NCBI GenBank assembly: GCA_002346425.1
Contig: DDZS01000065.1
Location: forward strand, 1 to 64,000
Origin: Alphaproteobacteria bacterium UBA3002
GTDB taxonomy: Bacteria; Pseudomonadota; Alphaproteobacteria; Rickettsiales; UBA3002
DNA length: 64,000 nt
Direction: 5' to 3'
Shown: positions 34,804 to 44,240 of the stretch, piece after piece
How the letters are laid out: each line of letters opens with the position of its first letter
Numbering within the stretch: position 1 is the first letter of the stretch
Program-made: the position numbers and the translations under genes
Notes under the pieces: model-generated
Databases searched by the model: none
What the model saw: the letters and a program-made list of their open reading frames with translations, nothing else
What the model was told of the DNA's origin: nothing

Positions 34804-36794
34804 GGCGTCCAAAGCCGATTGCCTTGCATGTCGTGCGTGGTTTCAAACCGCCATTGGCCATTTTCCCACCAACCCCAGTGATGTCCGGCTGGTAATTGCT
34901 CGCGGTCAATGACCTGTGCGTCACAGCGGCCATCGACATAGCTAGGTGAAATGACAAGGCTCGCCTGCCGGCAATCTTCCGGCACCGCCATCGCGTAGCG
35001 CGGTAAGGCGACATAGCTTTCTGCATAAGCCATCGCACAGCCTTCGGGATCACACCGCAGATCGGGCGCTTTTGCGAACCGCTCCTGCCCGACCGATTCC
35101 GCCCATTGCTCGGCAATAAATCCGCGGCCATTGCCCTGTATCATTGCATAGCCATTCGCGTTACGCAGCGCGACTTGTTTAGCATCATTGCTGATGAAGA
35201 TATCCGGTAGCTGCAATGTGGCATAACTGGCTAGGCCCAATAAGATAATAAGTGCACCGCAATAGCGTAGCCGTGTTTGCCACACAATCAGCCACGCCAA
35301 GCCAAAGGCCATCAGCGCCATGCCCCAATCCGGCGGTGCTGGAAGCAACAGCCGATGATAGGGCAAGAGTGCAATCCATTCCGCGATCTGGATCATCGCG
35401 CGGATGCACCAGCCTAATGGTTGTAACGTCAGCCCCTCTAACCCCACGGGCAGCAGTAAGAAGGACAACACGACCAGCGGCATCATGGCGAAACTGACAA
35501 TCGGCATGACCAACAGATTGGCCAGCAACCCATACACCGGCAAATTGTTGAAATGATAAAGCACGAAAGGTGTCGTCGCCGCTTGCGCCACAAATGAGGT
35601 CGTTGCAATGCCGATGATCCACGCAAGAATACGACGTTGGCGCGGGCGCGCCACGTCCGCCTCGCTCCACACCACCAGCCGCTCATACCACGCGATCAGC
35701 GCGGCCGTGGCGACAAAGGAAAGCTGGAACCCCGGCTCAAGAATATAGGCCGGATGGTACAGCAATAACAGCAACGCCGCCAATGCCAGCGACCGCATTG
35801 GCATCACCCGTCGATCCGCAATCACCGCGCCAAAGACCAGCGCCACCATGATGAAGGCGCGCAATGCCGAGACCGGTAGCCCGGCGATCAGCAAATAACC
35901 AAGCCCGAATGCCAGCGCCCCGAGCGCAGCATGTTTTTTGTTGCGCAAACTATGCCGCGTCCACGGCAATAGCACCAGCAGGTAACGCAGTGCAAAAAAC
36001 ACCAGCCCGGTGATGATCGCCATATGCATGCCCGAAATCGCCAGAATATGCGACAGGCTGGCATCGCGCATCACGTCGTTTACATGTTCAGGAATCGCCG
36101 CGCGATCGCCGGTCATTAACGCCGCGGCCACCGCACCTTCCGCCTCCGGCAGTTGCGCGCGGATGCGCCGCGTCAGCCATTCGCGCATCTGCGTAAGCCA
36201 TGACACGCTCCCCTGCCCATCTTCCCCCAACTGCTCGACCGGCGGAATCCCATACCCGACCGCGCCGATGCCTTTGAAATAAAACCAGCGCGCAAAGTCG
36301 AACCCACCTGGGGCCGCTGGACCGCTGGCGGGCATCAATCCCCCGCGCAGACGAATCCGCTGGCCGCTCAGTAAATCATCATGCTCGCCGCGCAGTTTCA
36401 GACGCACTTTTTCTAATGGCGTTTGCAGGTTGGGAATTGTTAAACGATCTAGCGTCACACGCACTCCGCCAGGCACGGCCTCCAGCTCCGCAATGCGGCC
36501 TTCGACAGTGGCAAAATCCATCGGCTTTTCCAACATGGGGGTCTGCGTAAACTGGCCGTGGATCAGCGCGTAACCAAAACCGAGCGCGATGATACTTAAC
36601 GCGAGTGTGGGCAGCCACCACACCCGCGCGCGCCGCCAAACAACGCGCAGCAGAAACGCGATGGCACCTAGCGCCGCCACTGATAGCGGGTGCGGTTCAT
36701 CCGGCAGTGCGTAATAGAGCAGCGCACCAATGGCGAAAAGCGCGGGCACCCAAAGAATCAGGCGCGGCGATTCCTTCTCAAATACTACACCCAC
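34800..36794 (-). CDS. comEC: DNA-uptake channel protein ComEC/Rec2-like
   Basis: 664 residues, GTG start overlapping the hemH stop. N-terminal membrane segments and DUF4131 OB-like region (about 1-170), then the Competence domain with HILAISGMHMAIITGLVFF near residue 255 and the GLPVSALRAFIMVALVF block near 325; about ten membrane segments in all. The C-terminal part has no HxHxDH motif, so the metallo-beta-lactamase-like domain is degenerate, as in many alphaproteobacteria. Would move single-stranded DNA across the inner membrane. Confidence 0.92.
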   Translation of the reverse strand: MGVVFEKESPRLILWVPALFAIGALLYYALPDEPHPLSVAALGAIAFLLRVVWRRARVWWLPTLALSIIALGFGYALIHGQFTQTPMLEKPMDFATVEGRIAELEAVPGGVRVTLDRLTIPNLQTPLEKVRLKLRGEHDDLLSGQRIRLRGGLMPASGPAAPGGFDFARWFYFKGIGAVGYGIPPVEQLGEDGQGSVSWLTQMREWLTRRIRAQLPEAEGAVAAALMTGDRAAIPEHVNDVMRDASLSHILAISGMHMAIITGLVFFALRYLLVLLPWTRHSLRNKKHAALGALAFGLGYLLIAGLPVSALRAFIMVALVFGAVIADRRVMPMRSLALAALLLLLYHPAYILEPGFQLSFVATAALIAWYERLVVWSEADVARPRQRRILAWIIGIATTSFVAQAATTPFVLYHFNNLPVYGLLANLLVMPIVSFAMMPLVVLSFLLLPVGLEGLTLQPLGWCIRAMIQIAEWIALLPYHRLLLPAPPDWGMALMAFGLAWLIVWQTRLRYCGALIILLGLASYATLQLPDIFISNDAKQVALRNANGYAMIQGNGRGFIAEQWAESVGQERFAKAPDLRCDPEGCAMAYAESYVALPRYAMAVPEDCRQASLVISPSYVDGRCDAQVIDREQLPAGHHWGWWENGQWRFETTHDMQGNRLWTP

Positions 36795-37795
36795 CCGCCG
36801 AGATTCTCTTCTGCGATCGCCTTCAGCAGCGCGATATGTTCCGGCGCGTCATTCAGGCAGGGCACATAACTGAAATGTGTACCGCCCGCATGTTCGAAAC
36901 TTTCGCGGCCAGCAATCGCAATCTCTTCCAATGTTTCGATGCAATCCGCTGTAAAGCCCGGTGCCATGACGACAACCTTTTTAGTGCCCAGCGTAGGCAA
37001 TTCTTCTAGCGTTTTGTCGAGATAGGGTTGCAACCATTCGCGCGGGCCAAAACGGCTTTGGAAGCAAAGCAACATCTGCTCTTTGTCCATCCCCATCGCC
37101 TCTCGCAGCAAACGCGCGGTTTTATGGCAGTAACAATGATACGGATCTCCCGCTTCGAAATAGGATTTCGGGATGCCGTGGAAGCTCAAGATAATCTTCT
37201 CCGGCTGCCAATCCAAGCCTGCCAGGTGCGTTTCCAGCGAACGTCGCAGCGCGTCGATATAGAGCGGATGATCTTCCCAGGCGCGCGCGGTGCGCAATGT
37301 CGGTTGCCAGCGCAGGCCTTTTAAAATGTCGAAGGCTTTGTCGCAGACCGTCGCCGTTGTCGCCGCACAATACTGCGGATACATCGGGATGATCAGAATC
37401 TTCTCGCAGCCTTGCGCGGTCAGCGCCTCAATCCGGCTTTGCATCGACGGATTGCCGTAACGCATGGCCCAGTCGACGACCACCTCGTCCATTTGCTCCT
37501 GCAACCGCTCAGCCTGCGCGCGCGTGTAATGCCGCAGCGGCGATTCGTTGGTGTCGTGCATCCAAACCTGATTGTAGACCTTTGACACTTTGCTGGGCCG
37601 CAGCGTCAAAATCGGCCCGTTCAAAATCAGCCACCACAGGTAGCGGTTGGTTTCAATGACGCGGCTATCGGACAGAAACTCTTTCAGATATTTGCGGATG
37701 TCCCACCAGCTGGTAGAATCCGGCGTGCCGAGATTGACCAGCAGCACGCCCGTCTTGCCATAAGCCACGGGTGGATGTTCGGGTGGTAGTGCCAT
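36785..37795 (-). CDS. hemH: Ferrochelatase
   Basis: 336 residues. Inserts iron into protoporphyrin IX, the last haem step. Catalytic His in ILSFHGIPKSYFEAGDPY near residue 205 and the Glu-rich metal site DCIETLEEIAIAGRE near 285; N-terminal VLLVNLGTPDS near 18. The start follows AAGGAG. Divergent from the aldo/keto reductase gene and translationally coupled to comEC. Confidence 0.97.
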   Translation of the reverse strand: MALPPEHPPVAYGKTGVLLVNLGTPDSTSWWDIRKYLKEFLSDSRVIETNRYLWWLILNGPILTLRPSKVSKVYNQVWMHDTNESPLRHYTRAQAERLQEQMDEVVVDWAMRYGNPSMQSRIEALTAQGCEKILIIPMYPQYCAATTATVCDKAFDILKGLRWQPTLRTARAWEDHPLYIDALRRSLETHLAGLDWQPEKIILSFHGIPKSYFEAGDPYHCYCHKTARLLREAMGMDKEQMLLCFQSRFGPREWLQPYLDKTLEELPTLGTKKVVVMAPGFTADCIETLEEIAIAGRESFEHAGGTHFSYVPCLNDAPEHIALLKAIAEENLGGWV

Positions 37796-37847
37796 TGTAC
37801 TCGCTCCTTTGCGCCCTATCTAACCGGAAACATAAAGGAGAGTCACC

Positions 37848-38897
37848 ATGCAAATGCGTAAACTGGGCACCACCACTATCGACGTGTCCCTAATCTGTCT
37901 GGGCACCATGACCTGGGGCGAGCAAAATACGGAATCAGAAGCGCATGAGCAATTGGATTACGCCTTCGACCATGGCGTGAATTTCCTCGACACCGCCGAG
38001 CTCTATCCCGTGCCACCGAACGCCGAAACCCAAGGGCGCACCTCGACCTATATCGGCAACTGGCTGAAAAACCGTCAGCGTGACAAGGTCATCGTCGCCA
38101 GTAAAGTCGTCGGCCCGTCGGATAATTTTGGTGACTTAAGCTATATGGGCCATGGTGACCCCACCCGCCTGACCAAAGACCAGATTGGCCAAGCGATCGA
38201 GTCGGAATTAAAGCGGCTGCAAACCGATTATATCGACCTCTATCAACTGCATTGGCCCTCGCGTAACACCAACTATTTCGGCAAACGCGATTACGTGCAT
38301 ATGCCGGAAGACGATGGCGTCAGCCTGCTGGAAACGTTAAGTGCGCTGGCAGACTTCGTGAAAGAAGGCAAAATTCGCCATGTCGGCATGTCGAACGAAA
38401 CGGCATGGGGCATGATGGAATATATCCGCCTGTCTGAAACCCGCGAATTACCGCGCATGATGACGATACAAAACCCCTATAACCTGCTGAACCGCACGTT
38501 TGAAGTGGGGGCCGCGGAATGCGCGATCCGTGCTAAATGCGGCCTGCTTGCCTACTCGCCGCTGGCCTTCGGCTATCTCTCAGGCAAATATCTCGGCGGC
38601 AAAAAACCCGAAGGCGCGCGCCTGACCTTATTTGAACGCTTCCAACGCTATACCAACGAGAAATCCGAAGCGGCAACCACGCGCTATGTCGCGCTCGCGC
38701 AGCAACACGGCCTTGACCCATCGCAAATGGCGCTGGCTTTCATCAACCAGCAACCCTTCGTCACCGCCAATATCATCGGCGCAACGACAATGGATCAGTT
38801 AAAAGACAACATCGCCAGTGCGGAGATCACCTTGTCCGACGAAGTGATGCAAGGCATTCAGGATATTCATAATGATATACCAAATCCGTGCCCGTAA
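37848..38897 (+). CDS. Aldo/keto reductase, Tas-like
   Basis: 349 residues. NADPH-dependent reductase fold. Catalytic Asp and Tyr in FLDTAELYPVP near residues 49-54, Lys in VIVASKVVG near 85 and His in YQLHWPSR near 126. The closest well-known form by motif is E. coli Tas, including the conserved TQGRTSTYIGNWL segment. The physiological substrate is unknown. Start fixed by AAAGGAGAG. Confidence 0.9.
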   Translation: MQMRKLGTTTIDVSLICLGTMTWGEQNTESEAHEQLDYAFDHGVNFLDTAELYPVPPNAETQGRTSTYIGNWLKNRQRDKVIVASKVVGPSDNFGDLSYMGHGDPTRLTKDQIGQAIESELKRLQTDYIDLYQLHWPSRNTNYFGKRDYVHMPEDDGVSLLETLSALADFVKEGKIRHVGMSNETAWGMMEYIRLSETRELPRMMTIQNPYNLLNRTFEVGAAECAIRAKCGLLAYSPLAFGYLSGKYLGGKKPEGARLTLFERFQRYTNEKSEAATTRYVALAQQHGLDPSQMALAFINQQPFVTANIIGATTMDQLKDNIASAEITLSDEVMQGIQDIHNDIPNPCP

Positions 38898-38900
38898 GAA

Positions 38901-38940
38901 CCGTCACACGACTGTCATAAAGGTTTCGCAGAACTGTCAC
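38901..38940 (+). promoter_or_regulatory. PhoB-box-like array
   Basis: Half-sites with gtca at 38903, 38914 and 38936: the first two form CCGTCACACGACTGTCAT at 11-bp spacing, and the third lies another 22 bp on, so all three are on one face of the helix. A -10-like TACTGT (38963-38968) follows after 22 bp, leading to the gene at 38999. Confidence 0.6.
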
Positions 38941-38998
38941 ACACAAAACCGGCGGATTTCGGTACTGTAGTAGAAATTGAAAACGCAGGAGACACGTG

Positions 38999-39658
38999 AT
39001 GCAATTAAATGCAGATACGAGAAAATACATTAACAGTGGCTTTGAGCTGACAACGCGCTTGAATTCCGCCGCGTATCATACCGCGCCGGAAGCACAGCAT
39101 GATCGCCTATATGGCGCAAAAAATCAGATCGCAGGCACTCTTCTGACACTCATCGCGGATGGCGCTCTGACGACTGGTAAAGATGGAGATGTAACGCTAA
39201 CGCATTATAAAAGCGACGAGCACCCGAATCTGGATATTCTTAAAGTGCAAAACAATGAAACTGGCCATGCATTTCACATCCCGACCAGCATGCTTAATGA
39301 CAAGACGCGCAATAAGCTCTTAGTCAATGCAGTCGATGAAACGCGTGACCGTAAACGCAAAAGCCATCATCCAAAATTACATACTATGAATATTGATGAT
39401 TTATTGCTGGCTACCGAAAATAACGAAATTTATCAAACCGGCGAAGCCTTAGCCTCGTCCGTATATGTTGAACCTGAAAAAGCCATCGCGCATAGCTTAG
39501 ATGGTTTAGGTGAAGCCTTAGACAAACAAATGGCCGCGTTGAAAGACAAATTAATGGGGCACCACAAAGTTGGCAGAGCATTTACTCCTGCCGCATCGGC
39601 AACCGGTCGCCTAGAAGCGCAACGCGATAGTCAGGTAGTGCAAGGCCCATCTCTCTAG
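38999..39658 (+). CDS. Hypothetical cytoplasmic protein under a PhoB-like promoter
   Basis: 219 residues from the ATG at 38999, placed 7 bases after AGGAG. No signal peptide or membrane segment. It begins MQLNADTRKYINSGFELTTR and has a central basic stretch DETRDRKRKSHHPKL near residue 115, followed by an acidic helical region and a disordered tail. I do not recognise the family. It is a single-gene unit ended by a bidirectional terminator. Confidence 0.7.
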   Translation: MQLNADTRKYINSGFELTTRLNSAAYHTAPEAQHDRLYGAKNQIAGTLLTLIADGALTTGKDGDVTLTHYKSDEHPNLDILKVQNNETGHAFHIPTSMLNDKTRNKLLVNAVDETRDRKRKSHHPKLHTMNIDDLLLATENNEIYQTGEALASSVYVEPEKAIAHSLDGLGEALDKQMAALKDKLMGHHKVGRAFTPAASATGRLEAQRDSQVVQGPSL

Positions 39659-39676
39659 TATTAAAGCATATAAAAG

Positions 39677-39704
39677 AAAAAAGCAGCTTTCGGGCTGCTT
39701 TTTT
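39677..39704. terminator. Bidirectional Rho-independent terminator
   Basis: AAAAAAGCAGC-TTTCGG-GCTGCTTTTTT: a stem flanked by A- and T-runs, working for the plus-strand gene ending at 39658 and the minus-strand gene ending at 39703. Confidence 0.9.
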
Positions 39705-40260
39705 ATGGCGTTACTGCAGCGGCTTTCTGCGCCAACCGCCCTTTGGCTTCTGCCATTGATACGACACCTTCGGGCCATACCTTATGTAATGACTCAGGAT
39801 CGACCGGACACATTATCTGCGCCAGATAGGTTTGCGCTTTAGGCCGTATCATGGCCAGATCATAGGCTTCCAGATACCAAAGCTCTGGCGGTGCTTCCTG
39901 CATGATTTCATGCACGAAACAACTATCGGTATAATTATGAAAATAGTCTTTCAGAAAGCTTTGCACGCGCAGCCGATAATCAGCGCTATATATATATTTG
40001 GGTAAAACATTCGCTAAAATTGTATCGCGCTCTTGCAGCGCTTTGTTTACTGTTTCTAGTAGCTGCGTTTCATGTAATGTCACTTCCAACCGGGTCATTG
40101 GGTCGAACGCTATTTCCCCCTGTTCCTCCGCTTCGTTGAGCAAATGGACATAGAGCAGTTTCGCCTTCAGCTTCCCCAACTGCTGACCTAATGCATAACA
40201 GGCATCATGTTCTTTTGGCTGCATGTTTTGAAATAGGTGTAAAGCTTCGGTGCGGTTCAT
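39703..40260 (-). CDS. Hypothetical cytoplasmic protein
   Basis: 185 residues, mostly helical, no signal or membrane segment. Starts MNRTEALHLFQNMQPKEHD and has a charged central helix (LHETQLLETVNKALQERD) and an aromatic segment (ELWYLEAYDLAMIRPKAQTY). No recognised domain. Downstream of mnmA by 51 bp on the same strand. A degenerate TGTCA direct repeat (about 40268-40285) precedes it, but it overlaps the region where a -10 would be expected, so that control is doubtful. Confidence 0.65.
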   Translation of the reverse strand: MNRTEALHLFQNMQPKEHDACYALGQQLGKLKAKLLYVHLLNEAEEQGEIAFDPMTRLEVTLHETQLLETVNKALQERDTILANVLPKYIYSADYRLRVQSFLKDYFHNYTDSCFVHEIMQEAPPELWYLEAYDLAMIRPKAQTYLAQIMCPVDPESLHKVWPEGVVSMAEAKGRLAQKAAAVTP

Positions 40261-40311
40261 ACCCTCTTAGTGCCACAGCATTGTGACAACTTGATGAACT
40301 TCAGAAAAAAA

Positions 40312-41412
40312 TTATGCGCTGATCCAGCCGCCACCGAGAACGCGGTCGCCTTCATAAAACACGCAGGCCTGACCGGGGGCCACGCCACGATAAGGCGTTA
40401 GTAATTCGATGCGTGCGCCTTCCCCATCGCGATAGGCATTCGCGGCGAGCGGCTCCTGAGCGGAACGTAGTTTAACGCGAATATCGCTCATGGCCTCGGG
40501 CATGGCCGCGCCCCCTAGCCAGTTGATATCGTGAATCGCAAATTCGGCACGCGCTAATGCGTCTTTCGGTCCGACGATCACCCGCGCATTGGCGGCGTCG
40601 AGCTTTACCACGTAAAGCGGCTCTTCCGTCCCGCCGATATTCAAACCGCGACGCTGTCCAACCGTATAGCCAATAATGCCCTGATGCTCACCCAGCTTGG
40701 TACCGTCGATATGCATTATATCCCCCGGCCGCTCAGCTTCAGGGCGAAGTTTGCGCACGATCTTTTTGTAATCACCGTCCGGCACGAAGCAAATATCCTG
40801 ACTATCGGGCTTATCGGCAATCGCCAGCCCATATTTCTGCGCCAATGCGCGGGTTTCATCTTTATGCAGCCCGCCTAGTGGGAAGCGCAGGAAATCGAGT
40901 TGCTCCTGCGTCGTGGCGAAGAGAAAATAACTCTGATCCTTTCCCGGATCGGCACCGCGATGCAATTCAGCGCGCCCTTGCGCATCGATGCGTTGCACGT
41001 AATGCCCGGTCGCCATCACATCCGCCTGCAATTCGCGCGCGGTGTCGAGCAAATCTTTAAATTTCACCGTTTGGTTACAGCGCACACACGGAATCGGGGT
41101 TTGTCCAGCCAGATAGGTATCAGCGAAATCTTCCACCACTTGCTCACGAAATTTGGATTCGTAATTCAGCACATAATGAGGGACCCCCAGCTTCGCTGCG
41201 ACATTCTTCGCGTCATAGATGTCCTGCCCCGCGCAACACGCGCCTTTCTTGGCCAGCGTCGCGCCATGATCGTACAGCTGTAGCGTGATCCCGATCACCT
41301 CATAGCCCTCGTCATGCAACATCGCGGCGACGGTGGAGCTGTCCACCCCACCTGACATGGCAACAACGACGCGCGTATCCGCGGGCGCTTTATCTAATCC
41401 TAGGGAATTCAT
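40312..41412 (-). CDS. mnmA: tRNA 2-thiouridylase MnmA
   Basis: 366 residues from the ATG at 41412 ([12 protein letters not shown]); the frame extends 6 bases to a TTG. Thiolates U34 of tRNA-Lys, -Glu and -Gln. PP-loop [14 protein letters not shown] at residues 16-29, catalytic cysteines in [14 protein letters not shown] near 105 and in the [13 protein letters not shown] block near 205. Its substrate tRNA-Lys(UUU) is encoded at 54659. Confidence 0.97.
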   Translation of the reverse strand: MNSLGLDKAPADTRVVVAMSGGVDSSTVAAMLHDEGYEVIGITLQLYDHGATLAKKGACCAGQDIYDAKNVAAKLGVPHYVLNYESKFREQVVEDFADTYLAGQTPIPCVRCNQTVKFKDLLDTARELQADVMATGHYVQRIDAQGRAELHRGADPGKDQSYFLFATTQEQLDFLRFPLGGLHKDETRALAQKYGLAIADKPDSQDICFVPDGDYKKIVRKLRPEAERPGDIMHIDGTKLGEHQGIIGYTVGQRRGLNIGGTEEPLYVVKLDAANARVIVGPKDALARAEFAIHDINWLGGAAMPEAMSDIRVKLRSAQEPLAANAYRDGEGARIELLTPYRGVAPGQACVFYEGDRVLGGGWISA

Positions 41413-41448
41413 CGCCAAAACCTACCAAATCACTTGGTTTTTGGCAAG

Positions 41449-42243
41449 TTATGCTGCGAGGTCGATCTGCTTATATTGATTATAGGTGATGTCGCGATTG
41501 ATCGAATATAAATACGCCGCTTTCGACTGCGCATCGCGCGCTACGGAAATATCCTGCGCCGACACATCGGTGGCTGCCAGGGCGGCACGGCCCACGGCCG
41601 CGGCATCCCGCGCGGCTTCTTCTTCGCTACCTGCCGGTCCGGGGTTGATGCTGACATTGCCTCCGACGGCATAAAGTTCCCCATCCGGGCCGACTTCATA
41701 TTCATAGACCGGTGCGCTGCCTAATCCAGCGGCTGCCGCAAAATGCTGACGCTCCTGCGCACGTACCGCAAAATCAGCCAGTTGCAGGCGGTCGCGTCGC
41801 GTGCGGGCCGCATAATCTTCGCCATTGGCATCGTAAAACTCTTCTGCACCGAAAATCGCGACTTCATCCGCCGGGCTTAACAAGGCCCGTGGCGGCGTAA
41901 AATCTCCCGGTTTCGCAGGAACCCCATAAGGGGACGGCAGAACCGATTGCGCATCTAGCGCATTTTCCGCATCGCGCAGGCCATCCAGCCGGTTGGCATC
42001 ACCGCGGGAACGCGTCGACGAGCTGATCGTGGCGCCACTGGCATAAAGCTGTCCATCCGGCCCAACATCATAACTGTAACGAATCGTGGTATTCGCACCG
42101 GCGCCATGTTCCGCGGCTTTTGATTGCGCATCACTGCGCACACGGCTATCCGTTTGCCGCGCTGCTGCGACATTCGGGTCTGACGCCTGCTGCATATATG
42201 CAGCGATCAGAGGATTCATATAGCTGTAATTGCCAGCTTGCAT
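41449..42243 (-). CDS. SprA-related family protein
   Basis: 264 residues. Two copies of the family block Y-x-Y-x-VGPDG-x-LYA-x-G (near residues 56-71 and 184-200), the second in the complete form YEYEVGPDGELYAVGGNVSI, and the helical AAVGRAALAATDVSAQDISVARDAQSKAAY tail (in part). No signal peptide. The HExxH metalloprotease motif reported for some members is not present. Families with this block are often surface or secreted, but this one lacks visible export signals. Function unknown. Confidence 0.7.
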   Translation of the reverse strand: MQAGNYSYMNPLIAAYMQQASDPNVAAARQTDSRVRSDAQSKAAEHGAGANTTIRYSYDVGPDGQLYASGATISSSTRSRGDANRLDGLRDAENALDAQSVLPSPYGVPAKPGDFTPPRALLSPADEVAIFGAEEFYDANGEDYAARTRRDRLQLADFAVRAQERQHFAAAAGLGSAPVYEYEVGPDGELYAVGGNVSINPGPAGSEEEAARDAAAVGRAALAATDVSAQDISVARDAQSKAAYLYSINRDITYNQYKQIDLAA

Positions 42244-42429
42244 GGAATACGTTTCCTATTGTCGGCGCTAACTGCGCCATGGTTTTTGCTTACCTATTTT
42301 TATACTACCAAATCTAGGATAAAATGCCAGTTATACAAATAAATATCTCATGTGAAGTTGCGCGAATACACGTCAAATTGAAGCTATTTATGACTGGCTT
42401 TCGAAAGCAAATTCTGCCCTATTAGCGCC

Positions 42430-42840
42430 ATGGGCTTTACCTTAGATTCTCGCTTAGCTGCCGACAGTTTTTACATTACTGACCTGCCACTGTCGCAACT
42501 ACGGCTACTCAATAATAAACGCTTCCCATGGTTACTATTAGTGCCGATGGTAGCCGATGCGGTGGAATGGATTGATCTTAGCCGAGATCAGCAGCATCAA
42601 TTAGCCGATGAAATAACCATCTGCTCGCATTTTTTTCAGGCGTTGGTTACACCGGATAAACTGAATATTGCCACGCTTGGCAATCAGGTAAGCCAGCTGC
42701 ATATCCATCTGATTGGCCGCTACAAAGGCGATGCGGCATGGCCCGATCCGGTCTGGGGCAAAGACTCCACGCCCTATGACGATGCGGAGCGCGATAAATT
42801 CATTTATGACATTAAAAGCGCACTCCAAAGCGTATTTTAA
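42430..42840 (+). CDS. HIT-fold family protein with altered histidine triad
   Basis: 136 residues. The triad region reads LHIHLIGRYKGDAAWPDPVWG near residue 90: the first two His are present, the third is Ile, and the downstream block DAAWPDPVWG is typical of a proteobacterial HIT subfamily. It lacks the catalytic His of classical nucleotide hydrolases, so it may bind rather than cleave nucleotides. Located between the SprA-related gene and a small membrane protein operon. Confidence 0.85.
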   Translation: MGFTLDSRLAADSFYITDLPLSQLRLLNNKRFPWLLLVPMVADAVEWIDLSRDQQHQLADEITICSHFFQALVTPDKLNIATLGNQVSQLHIHLIGRYKGDAAWPDPVWGKDSTPYDDAERDKFIYDIKSALQSVF

Positions 42841-42928
42841 CGCACTTAATACCCTATACCCGCATACCACATCGTAAATTTATGTCATTTCACAACTAAT
42901 GGTGTGGAACAGCAAAAAGAGGGTTCAA

Positions 42929-43000
42929 ATGAAAGCATTATTTATGTGGCTGATCGGGATACCTATTCCGCTCATCATTATTTTACTGTTAATTTTTTAA
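42929..43000 (+). CDS. 23-residue single-helix membrane protein
   Basis: Reads MKALFMWLIGIPIPLIIILL plus a short end (LIF). AAAGAGGG precedes the start. Tiny membrane proteins of this WLxGIPIP type occur widely in proteobacteria. First of three genes in a row with 43022 and 43107. Confidence 0.6.
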   Translation: MKALFMWLIGIPIPLIIILLLIF

Positions 43001-43021
43001 TATTACTCAAAAGGATTTACT

Positions 43022-43096
43022 ATGAATCAGATTATTTATCTTGTTGGACTGGTTGTAATTGTTATGGCCATTCTATCCTTCATCGGACTGGCATAA
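43022..43096 (+). CDS. 24-residue single-helix membrane protein
   Basis: Reads MNQIIYLVGLVVIVMAILSF followed by IGLA. AAAGGA lies 8 bases upstream. The pattern YLVGLVVIVxAILSFxGL matches another common tiny membrane family, which often travels with the 43107-type gene. Probable function: membrane-stress or scaffold role, unproven. Confidence 0.65.
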   Translation: MNQIIYLVGLVVIVMAILSFIGLA

Positions 43097-43106
43097 GGGG
43101 GCAACC

Positions 43107-43694
43107 ATGGAGGACACTATCACCACATATCATACCGGTCGCATTCAATGGGGCGCGATTACAGCGGGCACGATCTTCGCGCTGGCTTTATCGCTTGTCC
43201 TGTTGCAATTCGGCGCCGTGATTGGTCTGTCCGCCACTGAACCTTATTCCGTTGAGCCAGAGGTCGCCACTTGGGGCGTCGTCGTCAGCGGATTGTGGAT
43301 TTTGTGGGTACAGGTCATTTCATCGCTTAGCGGTGGCTATATTGCCGGACGTTTTCGTCAGGTAGCGCCATTGCATACGCCACATGAATCGGAAATGCGT
43401 GACGGTTTAGCCGGGCTGCTAAGCTGGGCCAGCGCCACCGTTCTCGTCATGATCGGTCTCGGTGTAAGCTCCGCTTTTGCGGGCATTGCCGATGCGATGA
43501 TCAACGGACCTGTCAGCGATGATATTTTGACCGAAGGTGAGCGCAACACTGCGATCATTTTCGCCTTTATCACTGGCGCAACCTCTATCGTTTCTGCCGC
43601 TGCCGCATGGTGGGCTGGAACCGTCGGTGGCGATCACCGCGATCAGGGTACCGATTTCAGCACCCATTTCAGTTTTCGTACGATTAAAAAGTAA
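43107..43694 (+). CDS. Membrane protein of the same operon
   Basis: 195 residues from the ATG at 43107 after AGGGGGC; the longer frame from 43059 overlaps the preceding tiny gene. Four hydrophobic segments: about 14-40, 58-80, 103-127 and 145-167. The first segment begins RIQWGAITAGTIFALALSLVL, a pattern seen in a widespread family of alphaproteobacterial membrane proteins of unknown function. Ends in a strong terminator. Confidence 0.75.
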   Translation: MEDTITTYHTGRIQWGAITAGTIFALALSLVLLQFGAVIGLSATEPYSVEPEVATWGVVVSGLWILWVQVISSLSGGYIAGRFRQVAPLHTPHESEMRDGLAGLLSWASATVLVMIGLGVSSAFAGIADAMINGPVSDDILTEGERNTAIIFAFITGATSIVSAAAAWWAGTVGGDHRDQGTDFSTHFSFRTIKK

Positions 43695-43717
43695 CGCTAA
43701 CTGAAAGCTATAAGAAG

Positions 43718-43745
43718 GGGCGCTCTAACCAGAGCGCCCTTTTTT
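43718..43745 (+). terminator. Rho-independent terminator
   Basis: Perfect 9-bp stem GGGCGCTCT/AGAGCGCCC, 4-base loop, followed by six T. Ends the three-gene membrane operon; the convergent minus-strand gene stops inside its 3' edge. Confidence 0.9.
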
Positions 43746-44232
43746 ATTGCAGGCCTTTGTGAATCTGCTGACTAATCCCCAGCAAGGCTTCGGTAAGCCC
43801 GCGGGCATTTTGCTCCGCATCATACCGCCCGGCACATTGACCCGTTTTCATAAAACAGCTTTTAATATGCTCCAGCCGCTCTTGCGGTGTGCGTTCGATA
43901 TAATCAGGGTCCAGATCAGTCGGGCTTACATCTGGAAACTCGCCCACATAATTATACCCCAACTCCGTTATCTCGCGCTTGGTATTGAACGCAGCAATGA
44001 CTTGGTTTAGCTCGGTTTCACTTAGACTTTGCGCTGCCTTCGTGCGCGTTCTCGGGTGATCGCCTCGGGCAAGATTGGCATAATGCTCAAGGTTATCGCG
44101 AGTCAGACCGGGATGAGCAAGGGTCAAGCCTTCCAGAAACGCTTCGATACGCTGCTCAATTGGCGTCAGCGGCCTATTTTCAAGCAACCGCGCTGCTTGT
44201 TCCGCTTGCCGTTGCGTCAACATGAAGCCCAT
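43744..44232 (-). CDS. Paralogous helical protein, second of a pair
   Basis: 162 residues beginning MGFMLTQRQAEQAARLLENR. Cytoplasmic, helical. It is a clear diverged paralogue of the protein encoded immediately upstream (44241-44738): both have a GF-x-LT/S start, a P-(I/V)-E block near residue 25, KT-R-x2-QxLSE near residue 65 and an EQN/EAEQN block near the end. Function unknown. Third gene of the fba transcript. Confidence 0.65.
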   Translation of the reverse strand: MGFMLTQRQAEQAARLLENRPLTPIEQRIEAFLEGLTLAHPGLTRDNLEHYANLARGDHPRTRTKAAQSLSETELNQVIAAFNTKREITELGYNYVGEFPDVSPTDLDPDYIERTPQERLEHIKSCFMKTGQCAGRYDAEQNARGLTEALLGISQQIHKGLQ

Positions 44233-44240
44233 TTTAGCGC

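Noticed and set aside
40265..40290. TGTCA direct repeat before the 39703-40260 gene as another Pho-type box
   Set aside because: First half-site is poor (TTCAT) and the spacing to the start codon leaves no room for a -10; kept only as a weak possibility.
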